DNA from: Polyangium sp. 15x6
GTDB lineage: Bacteria > Myxococcota_A > Polyangia > Polyangiales > Polyangiaceae
DNA length: 64,000 nucleotides
NCBI RefSeq assembly: GCF_029960785.1
Contig: NZ_JASBQE010000053.1
Span: forward strand, 1 to 64,000
Direction: 5' to 3'
A program made the position numbers and the translations under genes. How positions within the stretch are numbered: the stretch's first letter is position 1; the number at the start of each line of letters is the position of its first letter. The notes beneath the pieces were generated by a model. That model saw only the letters and a list, made by a program, of their open reading frames with translations, was not told where the DNA came from and did no database searches. Below, one piece after another: positions 33,332 to 43,159 of this stretch.

Positions 33332-34356
33332 CAGAACGCTCCTCGCACGACGCCGCCCACGCCCGAAGGCCCCGCGGCCGGCAGGATCTCGAAACGCCCG
33401 GCGGCCGGCCGTTTGCCCGGCACGCTCGTGAGCCAGATGATCGCGCCCGCGGCGAGCGCGGCGCCTCCGACGACGAACCCCGCCGTCGACGCGCCCGCGA
33501 ACCGCGACGCCTCGGCCCCCTTGTCGGCGACGGCTTGCGTGCACCCGGACAAACTCGCGGGCGCGCCGCATTGCCTGGGCGCCATCTCCTTGACCTCCTC
33601 CCATTTCGCGAAGGCCAGCCCGCCGGTCACGCCGCCGACCGTGAACCCCGCGAGGGCCACGCCCCCGAGCGCCAGGGCCAGGACGGGCGGAGGGCCCAGG
33701 CTTCGCCGTTCGTCGCGTCCACGTGGCACCTCGCGTATGCGCGGCGGCGCCCATGCCGCGGGCGGGGGGATGGCCACGGTCACCGTCTCGCCATTCTTCG
33801 ACACGTTCACGACGCTCTCCCAGGGGAGTCTGTCCGGCCGGATGGCGCGGATCGTGTGTTTTCCGAGATCCACCGGCATCGGCGCGCCCCAGAGCGCCTC
33901 GCCGACCGACACGCCATCGCGCGTGATCGAAAGGCCTGCGCGGTCCGCGACGGACGCGGGCACCATCAGCACGAGCTTCGGCAGCTCGGCTTCGAGGGCG
34001 TCGGCGCGGGCGCGCGCCTCGGCCTCGCGTGCTCGGTTTTTCCCGGTCGCCTTGTCGGCCTCGGCGACCGCGACGTAGAGCGCCCACGCGCTCGCGGGAC
34101 GCGCCGTCGCCTCGTAACATCGGGCGAGCTCGAGCTTCGTCCCGTTCGCCGGATCGAGCCGATCGCTCTCCTCGTACATCTCGCAGGCGCGCGCGTGGTG
34201 GCCTTCGAGCGCGAGCACGTAGGCGTCCTGGTAGAGTTTTTCCGCGGTCGCCCGGACATCGGGCGGCGCCTCGGCGGACGCGCTGTCCGCGAGCGTCACG
34301 GCGAACGTGGCCCCGAGGAAGAGGGCCGCGACGCGGGGGTGATTCCTACCGATCAT
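33331..34356 (-). CDS. Periplasmic TPR/PEGA-type protein with C-terminal membrane helices
   Basis: 341 residues with ATG 34356; an ATG at 34376 is possible, but the 34356 start gives a clean signal peptide (FLGATFAVTLADSASA). Residues ~28-110 hold TPR-like helices (YQDAYVLALEGHHARACEMYEES). Residues ~120-190 are a PEGA-like beta module (GLSITRDGVSVGEALWG, DLGKHTIRAI). Two hydrophobic helices follow (~215-240 and ~285-305). This plan recurs downstream of Ser/Thr kinases in Polyangiales genomes, to my knowledge without assigned function. It lies 77 bp after the kinase gene. Confidence 0.75.
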   Translation of the reverse strand: MIGRNHPRVAALFLGATFAVTLADSASAEAPPDVRATAEKLYQDAYVLALEGHHARACEMYEESDRLDPANGTKLELARCYEATARPASAWALYVAVAEADKATGKNRAREAEARARADALEAELPKLVLMVPASVADRAGLSITRDGVSVGEALWGAPMPVDLGKHTIRAIRPDRLPWESVVNVSKNGETVTVAIPPPAAWAPPRIREVPRGRDERRSLGPPPVLALALGGVALAGFTVGGVTGGLAFAKWEEVKEMAPRQCGAPASLSGCTQAVADKGAEASRFAGASTAGFVVGGAALAAGAIIWLTSVPGKRPAAGRFEILPAAGPSGVGGVVRGAF

Positions 34357-34433
34357 CACGCGAGCCAATAGGACCATTCGTAGGCAAGCCCCCGTGCGCC
34401 ATGGCGCAGCCGTCCTCGCGCAGAAGATGTTCG

Positions 34434-35879
<1,446 letters not shown>

Positions 35880-36049
35880 GGCGCCCCCTGCGTCGACCCT
35901 CCGTCTCGGCCGATTTCGTCCCGTCCGGCCCCACCCTCGACGCAAAATTCAGACGCATTATGGCATGGCATCCCGATTGTTCAAAATCGGGCCCGTCGAA
36001 CGTGCGCCGTCCTTCGACCGAGACAGACCCTCGCCGCCCGAATCGCGCT

Positions 36050-37159
36050 TCAGCGCCGGAAAGGCCGCTGCGGCGGGCGCGACGCCGAAAGCGCATCCCG
36101 CAGCGATCGCATCACCGACGCGCCCGCGAGCTCCGCGCCGCTCTGGACGAGCTCTCTCGCCAGCGCCGGCCGCACGCCCGTCACCATCGGCCGCGCGCCG
36201 AGCAGCCGCACGGCGCTGATCAGCCGCACGAGCTGGGCGAGCCCTTCGCCCTCCGAGGCGGTCGCGCCCGTCAGATCGAACACGACCACCTGCGCCCCGC
36301 GCGAAGCCACGCCGGGCAGGAGCCGCCGTTCGAGCTCGGCGCTCCGCGCCTCGGTCAAGGCCGCGACGATCGGCACCGCGACGATCCCTTCGGCGACGTC
36401 GAGCAGCGGCGCCGACAGCTCCAGGATCTCGCGCTGCTGCGCCTCGACCAGCGCCTCACGCTCCCGCCGCTCGGTCACGTCCACCTGATGCACGACGACC
36501 GCGTGCTTCCCGGTCGCCGGATCACTCGTCCGCCGCGCCTCCACGGCGTGCCATCGCGGCCCGTCGTTCGTGAGCGCGACGAGCTCCTCGTGCAGCACCT
36601 CCTGGGTCTGGGCGACCTTCAGGATCCGCGCCGCCGCGCTTGGGTCCTCGAACCAGGCCGACGGCGTGCTCGACCTGCCGAAGGCGCGCTCGGCGGCCGG
36701 GTTCGTCACGAGTACTGCGCCTTCCGTGGAGAGAAGCGCGACCATCGCGGAGACGTGCCGCAGCGCCTCTTCGCTACGCAGGATCCTCGGGTCTTGCTCC
36801 TCGGTCCGCACGTGGCCTTCGTAAAGCAGGGCGAAGCGCCCGTCGTCGAGCTCGATGGCGGACATGAAGACCCGCAGGTGCAAGGGCTCGCCGCGGGGAT
36901 AGAACGTGAACGTGTGCTCGATGTGCGCGTCGTGGCCCGCGCGCAGCTTGCGGAGCAAGCCCTCGTTGCGGGTGCGGGTTGCGGCGGAGGCATCGGAGTA
37001 GTCGCGGGCGAGGAACTCGTCGAGGCTCGGCGAGCGCCAGATCTCGAGGGCGGCGGCGTTCCCCCAGGCCATGCGGGCCCGCTCCACGTCGAAGACCCAT
37101 ACCGGCAGGCAGAGCCGCTCCACACCACGCAAGCGCTCCACGAGGGTGGTCTCAGGCAT
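36050..37159 (-). CDS. PAS-PAS-STAS regulator (RsbR/stressosome-like)
   Basis: 369 residues from ATG 37159, with AGGGA upstream. Two PAS-like sensor domains (~10-120 and ~125-235; the second ends in VDVTERRERE) are followed by a coiled helix and a STAS domain (~250-360: LLDVAEGIVAVPIVAAL, VVFDLTGATASEGEG, RLLGARPMVTGVRP). This matches the C-terminal half of RsbR-type stressosome proteins and Rsb anti-sigma antagonists. The phosphorylatable Ser/Thr is probably in DLTGAT. No partner switch kinase (RsbT) is in the window, so its pathway is unknown. Confidence 0.85.
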   Translation of the reverse strand: MPETTLVERLRGVERLCLPVWVFDVERARMAWGNAAALEIWRSPSLDEFLARDYSDASAATRTRNEGLLRKLRAGHDAHIEHTFTFYPRGEPLHLRVFMSAIELDDGRFALLYEGHVRTEEQDPRILRSEEALRHVSAMVALLSTEGAVLVTNPAAERAFGRSSTPSAWFEDPSAAARILKVAQTQEVLHEELVALTNDGPRWHAVEARRTSDPATGKHAVVVHQVDVTERREREALVEAQQREILELSAPLLDVAEGIVAVPIVAALTEARSAELERRLLPGVASRGAQVVVFDLTGATASEGEGLAQLVRLISAVRLLGARPMVTGVRPALARELVQSGAELAGASVMRSLRDALSASRPPQRPFRR

Positions 37160-37302
37160 ACGTCCCTGGCGGTATACCTCCGATCGGGGTGGCGTGTGGA
37201 GATGCTCGAGACCTGAAATGCGCAGCGCGCGATGGCCGGTTGGCTGCGTCACGACAATGCGTTACTCGTGGTCGCGTATAGTGTCCTGGAACCAGAGTTT
37301 GT

Positions 37303-38295
37303 CTACGGGAGGATGATGCCGCCGCCCGTATGCTTCGACCGCCAGACCACCGCGGCCTGGTCCTGGCACTCCGTGTCGGCGGTGGGGCTCGTGTCGTTTT
37401 CGGCATTGAACGTGGCCTGGATGCGATACTTGCGCGCGCGGCTCCCGGTATTGGTGGCGTTCGAGCGGAAGCGCGCGCCCACGCCGAACGCTTCGAGGTC
37501 GAGCGTGTCGACACCCACGAACGTTACAGCGTCGTCCGTGCGCTGCACGGTGACGTTCACGAAGACGCCATTGCCGTCGCAGCTCCCCGGCTGGCCGTAC
37601 GGGATGGCCTTCGACGCGCAAATGGCCATTTCGCGCTCGTGGCTCCACGAGGTATCGAACCACCCGCCGCCGCCCGCGGACGTCGAGTACAGGGTGCCGG
37701 AGCCGTTCGAGACCGCGGCCACGGTTCCGGTGATCTGCGAGTCGGCGATGAAGCTGCTCCGGAACGTCGCGAGATCGAAGGAGTCGTAGCCCGTCGACGC
37801 ATTGTAATCGCTGAGCGTCCCTCCCCAGCCCCAGCAGTTGAGGCCCGAGCCGTGGTAGTCGAAGGGCTCGTTCGTGAGATACGCGAGTTCGGGCATCACG
37901 AACGTCGGCGCGAGCTTTCGCGGCTCCGCGGGCACCGTGCCGGTCCGCGCGGCGACCTCGGCGTGATGCTCCACGAGCCGCGACGGGACGGGCGTCCCTT
38001 CCGGCGCGAGCGCGAGGAAGACCTCGAGCGCAGAGGCATTTTGCTCGTGGAGCAGCGACGAGAGATCGACGTTCCCGATCTCCCAGAAACCAACGCCGTC
38101 CCCCTCGTCGACGAAGATCACCTTCCCGCCGGACAGCTCCAGTGTCGCGATCTTTCCATCCACCTGTGCGCTCGCGGGCGCCGCTCCCGGCATGTCGATG
38201 CCGTCCTCGACCTCCGTCATGGAATCGACGGCGCAGGCCGGGAGCATGCAGGCAAGGAGGGCGAACGCCGGCAAACCAAAAATTTTCTTCGTCAT
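37303..38295 (-). CDS. Lipoprotein of unknown function
   Basis: 330 residues from ATG 38295. Lipobox MLPAC follows a hydrophobic leader (FGLPAFALLACMLPAC). The body is beta-rich, with Trp/Gly/Ser/Asn-rich stretches (GLNCWGWGGTLSDYN, GGGGWFDTSW) and few charged residues towards the C-terminus. No family recognised. The 233 bp upstream include a cluster of GTGAC/GTCAC half-sites (38463-38512). It appears to be a single-gene unit. Confidence 0.7.
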   Translation of the reverse strand: MTKKIFGLPAFALLACMLPACAVDSMTEVEDGIDMPGAAPASAQVDGKIATLELSGGKVIFVDEGDGVGFWEIGNVDLSSLLHEQNASALEVFLALAPEGTPVPSRLVEHHAEVAARTGTVPAEPRKLAPTFVMPELAYLTNEPFDYHGSGLNCWGWGGTLSDYNASTGYDSFDLATFRSSFIADSQITGTVAAVSNGSGTLYSTSAGGGGWFDTSWSHEREMAICASKAIPYGQPGSCDGNGVFVNVTVQRTDDAVTFVGVDTLDLEAFGVGARFRSNATNTGSRARKYRIQATFNAENDTSPTADTECQDQAAVVWRSKHTGGGIILP

Positions 38296-38462
38296 GGATT
38301 CGTCACGCTTTCTTTCTCGCGGAGGCGGATATCGCTTGCGACCATCCGTCGCGTCGGGGGGTACGAAGCCCATCGCAAAGGCGATACCAGTCGCGCACGG
38401 CCGACGGATGCAGCAGGTTTCCGCCGCGCGGCCACGAGCGCATCCCTCCCATCGACACGACG

Positions 38463-38512
38463 CCATGACGGGTGTCATGGCCGCGTGACGCCCGCTGTCA
38501 CGGCCGCGTGAC
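38463..38512. promoter_or_regulatory. Cluster of alternating GTGAC/GTCAC half-sites (operator-like palindromes)
   Basis: Within 50 bp there are CCATGAC-GGGT-GTCATGG (38463-38480, perfect 7-bp arms), then GTGAC (38485-38489), GTCAC (38497-38501) and GTGAC (38508-38512). The last two form GTCACG-GCCG-CGTGAC. The half-site TGAC/GTCA recurs five times with near-regular spacing. The cluster lies 168-217 bp upstream of the lipoprotein start at 38295. It suggests cooperative binding of a dimeric regulator; no regulator is identified. Confidence 0.45.
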
Positions 38513-38528
38513 ACGGCCGCCCGGATCC

Positions 38529-39005
38529 CTACGGCCCGCCCCCGCCGTCTCCGTTCCCACCGCCCGTCGGCGACTGCGCCGAGATCCATTCTCGTACGCA
38601 GGCGAGCTCCTCCGGCGTCAGCGTCGGTTGTCCGATCGGCATCGGCGACCCGCAGCTCGGCAGCGGCTGCAATTTTTCGTAAAGCAAGCTCGACTCCGGG
38701 ACCACCGGGTCCACCAGGATCCCCGGGCAATCGCGTCCCATCTTGTCGACGAGCCGTGAAACCACGCCCGGCGCTATCAGATCGAGCCCCGCTGCCGGCT
38801 CGGCGCCCTCGTGGCAGATCGATCCGCCGCAGCTCTTCGGAAAGAGCTCCGTCACGATGTCCGGGCAGGTGAAGCCGCCGCCGCCGTCGAGGAAGCGGTC
38901 GGGGTCTTCCAGCCGGCCGGGGCAACCCGCGGCGAGCAGCGTGATCACGAGCGGCAAGAGCGCGGAGACGAGCGCGCGCCCGAGGGGACGGTTTTCACGG
39001 GGCAT
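38529..39005 (-). CDS. Small lipoprotein with a CHEG motif
   Basis: 158 residues from ATG 39005, overlapping the upstream barrel gene's stop by 11 bp; an in-frame ATG at 39017 would add four residues. Lipobox LLAAGC. The central part (LFPKSCGGSICHEGAEPAAG) resembles the C...CH segments of myxobacterial and planctomycete lipoproteins related to cytochrome-c-like domains, but the true CxxCH spacing is missing, so heme binding is doubtful. The C-terminus is Gly-rich. It is co-transcribed with the beta-barrel-like protein. Confidence 0.7.
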   Translation of the reverse strand: MPRENRPLGRALVSALLPLVITLLAAGCPGRLEDPDRFLDGGGGFTCPDIVTELFPKSCGGSICHEGAEPAAGLDLIAPGVVSRLVDKMGRDCPGILVDPVVPESSLLYEKLQPLPSCGSPMPIGQPTLTPEELACVREWISAQSPTGGGNGDGGGGP

Positions 39006-39819
39006 AGTCGATCCCAAGCTTCACACCGCCGAATTGATCGAGCGCCCCGCCGGCCACGTACGCGTCGCCCGGCACGGGCACGAACGTCGAGAAGAACCGC
39101 GTATACCCGAACGAAAGCGAGAGCTCCGTCCCCTTCGTCAGCGCGAATGCGACGCCGAGATCCGCGTCGATCCCGCCGATCGTCGCATCCCGAAACCGCT
39201 CGTAGAGCGCCCCGCCCGAGGTAGGCTCTAGATATTCGAATGCCGCCACCAGCGTGAGCGGCCCCGCGATCCGGATCCGCCCGTCGAGGCCCACGCGCAC
39301 GAGCGTGTAGCTCACCGTCGGGATCTCCGCCGCGAGCGGCCCTGTCTCCTGGAACGAAAAACCGAGCCAGCCGTACCCCACGCGCGGCGCGACCACCGGC
39401 GCGCGCTCCCCGCGCCCGAGCCGGATCGGCACCCGGAGCCCCAGATTCCCGTGATCCCAGCTCGTCTGGATATCGCGCCCCTCGGTCACGGCGGACGTGA
39501 GGTGCGGCGCGAACGTGTACTCGCCCGTGATGGCCACGCCTTCGAGCACCGGCACGCGTGTCCATCGCAAGGGCTCGAGCTCACCGCCGAGGGAGATCAT
39601 CGGCACCCCGACGACGTCGTACGGCCGCAGGTTCGTGGCGACCTTCAGCGGGTCCGAGTACGCGAACCAGCGCGCCGCGACCTCCACGCCGAAGCGCAAG
39701 CGGCCCCCGACCGGCGAGGGGGGAGCGGGAGCGGCGGCGGATGCGGCCGCGGAGGCGGTGACGGCGGCGGTCGTGAGCGCGAGCATCCCGGCGGCGCGGC
39801 GGATTCCCCTTCTGGGCAC
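38995..39819 (-). CDS. Probable outer-membrane beta-barrel protein
   Basis: 274 residues starting at GTG 39819, which gives an Arg-rich n-region and an Ala-rich signal peptide ending near ASAAAPAP. The mature part is made of alternating amphipathic strands with aromatic ends (WFAYSDPL, AITGEYTFAP, GYGWLGFSF, ELSLSFGYTRFF) and finishes GGVKLGIDYAP, the pattern of an 8- to 12-stranded barrel. There is no catalytic motif. It forms a two-gene unit with the lipoprotein downstream (11-bp overlap) and is divergent from the DUF1592 gene (132-bp gap). Confidence 0.7.
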   Translation of the reverse strand: MPRRGIRRAAGMLALTTAAVTASAAASAAAPAPPSPVGGRLRFGVEVAARWFAYSDPLKVATNLRPYDVVGVPMISLGGELEPLRWTRVPVLEGVAITGEYTFAPHLTSAVTEGRDIQTSWDHGNLGLRVPIRLGRGERAPVVAPRVGYGWLGFSFQETGPLAAEIPTVSYTLVRVGLDGRIRIAGPLTLVAAFEYLEPTSGGALYERFRDATIGGIDADLGVAFALTKGTELSLSFGYTRFFSTFVPVPGDAYVAGGALDQFGGVKLGIDYAP

Positions 39820-39951
39820 GGCCCGCAGGGTAGCGATCTCTCCTTCGCCGTCGAGCCGAAGCACGCGTACGGCATCAGGAAATGGTCGACGCCCGGCCCA
39901 CCTTCTTCTACGCTCGGAGAGCCGCGGCCAAGCCCCCGCGGATCCTTGCTC

Positions 39952-41625
39952 ATGACCCACGCTGTGCGCTTGCCCTGGCTTTTCGGTGGCGCCCTCGCCC
40001 TTTCTGCGGCGGCGTCCCTCGCGGCTTGTTCGGGTCACATCGGCGACCCGCCGGGCGAAGATACCGGGGAGGCTCCTGCCTTCCAGTGCGTCGGCACGAT
40101 CCCCGGCAAATCGCCCATCCGGCGTATGACCCGGTTCGAGTACAACAACACCGTCCGCGACCTGCTCGGTGACGACACCCAGCCTGCTTCGAGCTTCGTG
40201 CCCGAGGAAGAGGCCATGGGTTTCGACAACCAGGCCACGGCCCTCGGCGTCACACAGATCCTCGCCGAGCAGTACATGGTCGCGGCCGAGCAGATCGCCG
40301 CCCGCGCGGTGAAGGACCTCGGCGCCCTGCTCCCCTGTAATCCCGAAACGATCGGGCAGCAGGCGTGCGCCACCACCTTCATCCAGACCTTCGGCCGCCG
40401 CGCGTATCGCCGACCCCTCACGGACGACGAGGTCTCGCGCCTCCAGGACGTCTTCTCGTGGGGCCTCGGCGAGGACGGTTTTTCCAAGGGCGTCGAGCTC
40501 GTCCTCCAGGTGATGCTCCAGTCCCCGCACTTCCTCTACCGCGTCGAGTTCGGCATGCCCGACCCCGTCGAGGCCGACGTCGTGCCGCTCTCCCACCACG
40601 AGATCGCCTCGCGCCTCTCGTACATGCTCTGGGGCACCATGCCGGACGAGGCCCTCTTCGCGGCCGCGGACGAGGGGCGCCTCGGCACGAAGGAAGAGAT
40701 CGCCAACGAAGCGCGCCGCATGCTGGGTGATCCGCGGGCGCGCGAGGCCGTGGCGAACTTCAACGCCCAGTGGCTCGGCCTCTCCCACCTCGACAACATC
40801 AAGAAGGACAGCTCCGCGTACCCCAAGTACTACGAGGGCCTGCGACCGCTCTGGCGGGCCGAGACCCTCGCCTTCCTCGAAGACGTCATCTTCGAGGGCC
40901 AGGGCGACATCGGCAGCGTCTTCACCGCCAACTATTCGCTACTGAACGCCGAGCTCGCCTCGTTCTACGGCGTCGAGGATGGCCCGGCCACGCAGAGCTT
41001 CGAGCGCGTCGAGCTCGATCCCACGAAGACCTCCGGCATCCTCACGCACGCGAGCGTCCTCGCCGCCACGGGCAAGCCGAACCAGACCTCGCCCGTGCAT
41101 CGCGGCAAGTTCGTCCGCGAGCGCCTCCTCTGCCAGATCCTCCCGCCGCCGCCGAACAACGCCGCCTTCAACGCGCCCGACATCCGCCCCGACGCCACCA
41201 CGCGCGAGCGCTTCGCCGAGCACTCGGAGAACCCGGCTTGCGCGGGCTGCCACGTGAAGATGGATCCCGTCGGCTTCGGCTTCGAGCACTACGACGGCAT
41301 CGGCCTCTACCGCGACACCGAACAGGGTTTGCCCATCGACGACTCCGGCGAGCTCGTCGACACCCGCGGCATCGACGGCCCCTTCGAGGGCGTCGTCGAG
41401 CTCGGCCAGCGCCTCGCGCAGAGCGAGGAGGCGCGCCAGTGTGTCGCCACCCAGTGGTTCCGCTTCGCCTACGGCAGAGTCGAAGGCGAGGACGATCGTT
41501 GCTCGATGAGCGAGATCCAGAAGGCCTTCGCGGAGAGCGGCTTCAACGTCCAGAAGCTGCTCGTCGCCCTCACCCAGACCGACGCGTTCCGGTATCGCCG
41601 GGCCGTCGTGACGCAGGCACCATGA
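39952..41625 (+). CDS. DUF1592/DUF1588/DUF1585 multidomain lipoprotein (planctomycete-type)
   Basis: 557 residues from ATG 39952. A lipoprotein leader (LSAAASLAACSG) is followed by the standard domain series: DUF1587 start (RRMTRFEYNNTVRDLLGD), DUF1595 (FGRRAYRRPLTDDEV), DUF1592 (QSPHFLYRVE, LSYMLWGTMPDEAL), DUF1588 (GILTHASVLAATGKPNQTSP, CAGCHVKMDPVGFGFE) and DUF1585 at the end. CAGCH is a single c-type heme-like motif. The family is common in Planctomycetes and Polyangiales, linked with a secreted Tat protein as here; function is not established. Coupled to the next gene by ATGA. Confidence 0.9.
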   Translation: MTHAVRLPWLFGGALALSAAASLAACSGHIGDPPGEDTGEAPAFQCVGTIPGKSPIRRMTRFEYNNTVRDLLGDDTQPASSFVPEEEAMGFDNQATALGVTQILAEQYMVAAEQIAARAVKDLGALLPCNPETIGQQACATTFIQTFGRRAYRRPLTDDEVSRLQDVFSWGLGEDGFSKGVELVLQVMLQSPHFLYRVEFGMPDPVEADVVPLSHHEIASRLSYMLWGTMPDEALFAAADEGRLGTKEEIANEARRMLGDPRAREAVANFNAQWLGLSHLDNIKKDSSAYPKYYEGLRPLWRAETLAFLEDVIFEGQGDIGSVFTANYSLLNAELASFYGVEDGPATQSFERVELDPTKTSGILTHASVLAATGKPNQTSPVHRGKFVRERLLCQILPPPPNNAAFNAPDIRPDATTRERFAEHSENPACAGCHVKMDPVGFGFEHYDGIGLYRDTEQGLPIDDSGELVDTRGIDGPFEGVVELGQRLAQSEEARQCVATQWFRFAYGRVEGEDDRCSMSEIQKAFAESGFNVQKLLVALTQTDAFRYRRAVVTQAP

Positions 41626-42962
41626 AACAGAGGACCCTGAGCCGTCGCACGCTCCTTCGCGGCCTCGGCGGCGTGGCCGTTGGCCTGCCGTTCCTCGGGG
41701 CCATGGCCGATTCGGCCCGCGCCACCGCCTTCCCGAAGCGTTTTGTCGTTTTTTTTACGGGCCTCGGCACGGTCCGACCCGCGTGGATCCCCACGGGCAC
41801 CGAGACCGACTTCACCTTCGGCCCCATCCTCGCGCCGCTCGAGCCCTTCAAGAAGAAGGCGATCCTCCTCGAAGGCGTCGACTACGAGTCCGCCTACCAC
41901 GGCCCCGGCGACCCGCACCAGCAGGGCATCGGCCACGCGCTCACGGGCACCGAGCTCCAGGAGGGCTCGCTCTTCCCGTACGCGTGTAACCCCGGCAAGA
42001 TGGTCGGCTGGGCCGGCGGCATCTCGCTCGACCAGTTCCTCGCGGACCAGCTCGGCCAGACCACGCGCTTCCCCTCGCTCGAGTTCGGCGTCCAGGTCCA
42101 GTACGCCAACGTCTCGGCGCGCATCTCCTACCGCGGCCCCGGACAACCCGTCCCGCCCGAGGACGACCCGTACCAGGCGTACAAGCGCATCTTCTCGGAC
42201 CTCGGAACCGACCCCGAGGCCCTCGCGCGCCTGCGCGCGCAGAGAAAGACCGTGCTCGACGCCGTGAGCGGCGACTACAAGCACCTCTCCTCGCGCCTCG
42301 GCACGAGTGATCGCATGAAGGTCGACGCGCACCTCGAGGCCGTCCGCGAGATCGAAAAGCGCCTCGACGCGCCCGGCGTCATCGGCGGCTCTTGCAACCC
42401 GCCCCTCCTCGGCGCGCCCGTCGAGCCCCTCGAAAACGACAACTATCCGGAGATCGCCAAGACCCAGCTCGACCTCCTCGCGATGTCGCTCATCTGCGAC
42501 CTCACGCGGGTCGCGAGCATCCAGTGGACCACGGTCCAGACGGGCAAGGTCTTCACCTGGCTCGGGCTGGACGAGCCGCACCACACGCTCTCGCATTCGA
42601 GCGACTCGGACACGAAGCGGCAGCAGGCGCTCATCGACATTGGCAACTGGCACGCGCAGCAGCTCGCGTACCTCTGCCAGAAGCTCGACAGCGTCCCCGA
42701 GGGCGACGGCACGGTCCTCGACAACACCGTCATCCTCTGGTGCAGCGACATTGCGCAGGGCAACACCCACGCGCGCCGCGACGTCCCGCTGCTCCTCATG
42801 GGCGGCGCGGGCGGCGCGCTGAACACCGGGCGATGGTTCAAGCATTCCGGCGCCTACCACAACGATCTTCTGATCGCGATCGCCCACGCCATGGGCGTGC
42901 CCGTCACGACGTTCGGCAATCCGGCCTATTGCAATGGGCCGCTGCCGGGCCTGCTCGTCTAG
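41622..42962 (+). CDS. DUF1552 protein, Tat-exported partner of the DUF1592 protein
   Basis: 446 residues from ATG 41622. The N-terminus SRRTLLRGLGGVAVGLPFL is a twin-arginine signal. The body shows DUF1552 features (FFTGLGTVRPAWIPTG, PHQQGIGHALTG, SLICDLTRVASIQW, HHTLSHS). The fold of this family resembles alkaline-phosphatase/sulfatase-like proteins (DUF1501 relatives); activity is unknown. The 4-bp overlap with the DUF1592 gene implies equal expression and probably a joint complex in the periplasm or outer membrane. Confidence 0.9.
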   Translation: MKQRTLSRRTLLRGLGGVAVGLPFLGAMADSARATAFPKRFVVFFTGLGTVRPAWIPTGTETDFTFGPILAPLEPFKKKAILLEGVDYESAYHGPGDPHQQGIGHALTGTELQEGSLFPYACNPGKMVGWAGGISLDQFLADQLGQTTRFPSLEFGVQVQYANVSARISYRGPGQPVPPEDDPYQAYKRIFSDLGTDPEALARLRAQRKTVLDAVSGDYKHLSSRLGTSDRMKVDAHLEAVREIEKRLDAPGVIGGSCNPPLLGAPVEPLENDNYPEIAKTQLDLLAMSLICDLTRVASIQWTTVQTGKVFTWLGLDEPHHTLSHSSDSDTKRQQALIDIGNWHAQQLAYLCQKLDSVPEGDGTVLDNTVILWCSDIAQGNTHARRDVPLLLMGGAGGALNTGRWFKHSGAYHNDLLIAIAHAMGVPVTTFGNPAYCNGPLPGLLV

Positions 42963-43159
42963 CCCTCCTTCAAGCAGCCGCTCCGCGCGCCCGCTCCACA
43001 TGGGCAAGGCACGCTCACGTCGATCATGGCTCGCGCGCGAAGCCTCGCACGGCGCGGCGGCGCACGGAAGTACGTCGCATCCCACCTCGGGCCGATCGTT
43101 CTCCCTCCACCTCGCACCTTCCCTTTGCATCCGGCCGCATCTTTTGGCATCCATCCCCC

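Noticed and set aside
38814..38850. Heme-binding site in the small lipoprotein (SCGGSICHEG)
   Set aside because: Spacing is CxxxxCH, not CxxCH, so covalent heme attachment is unlikely.
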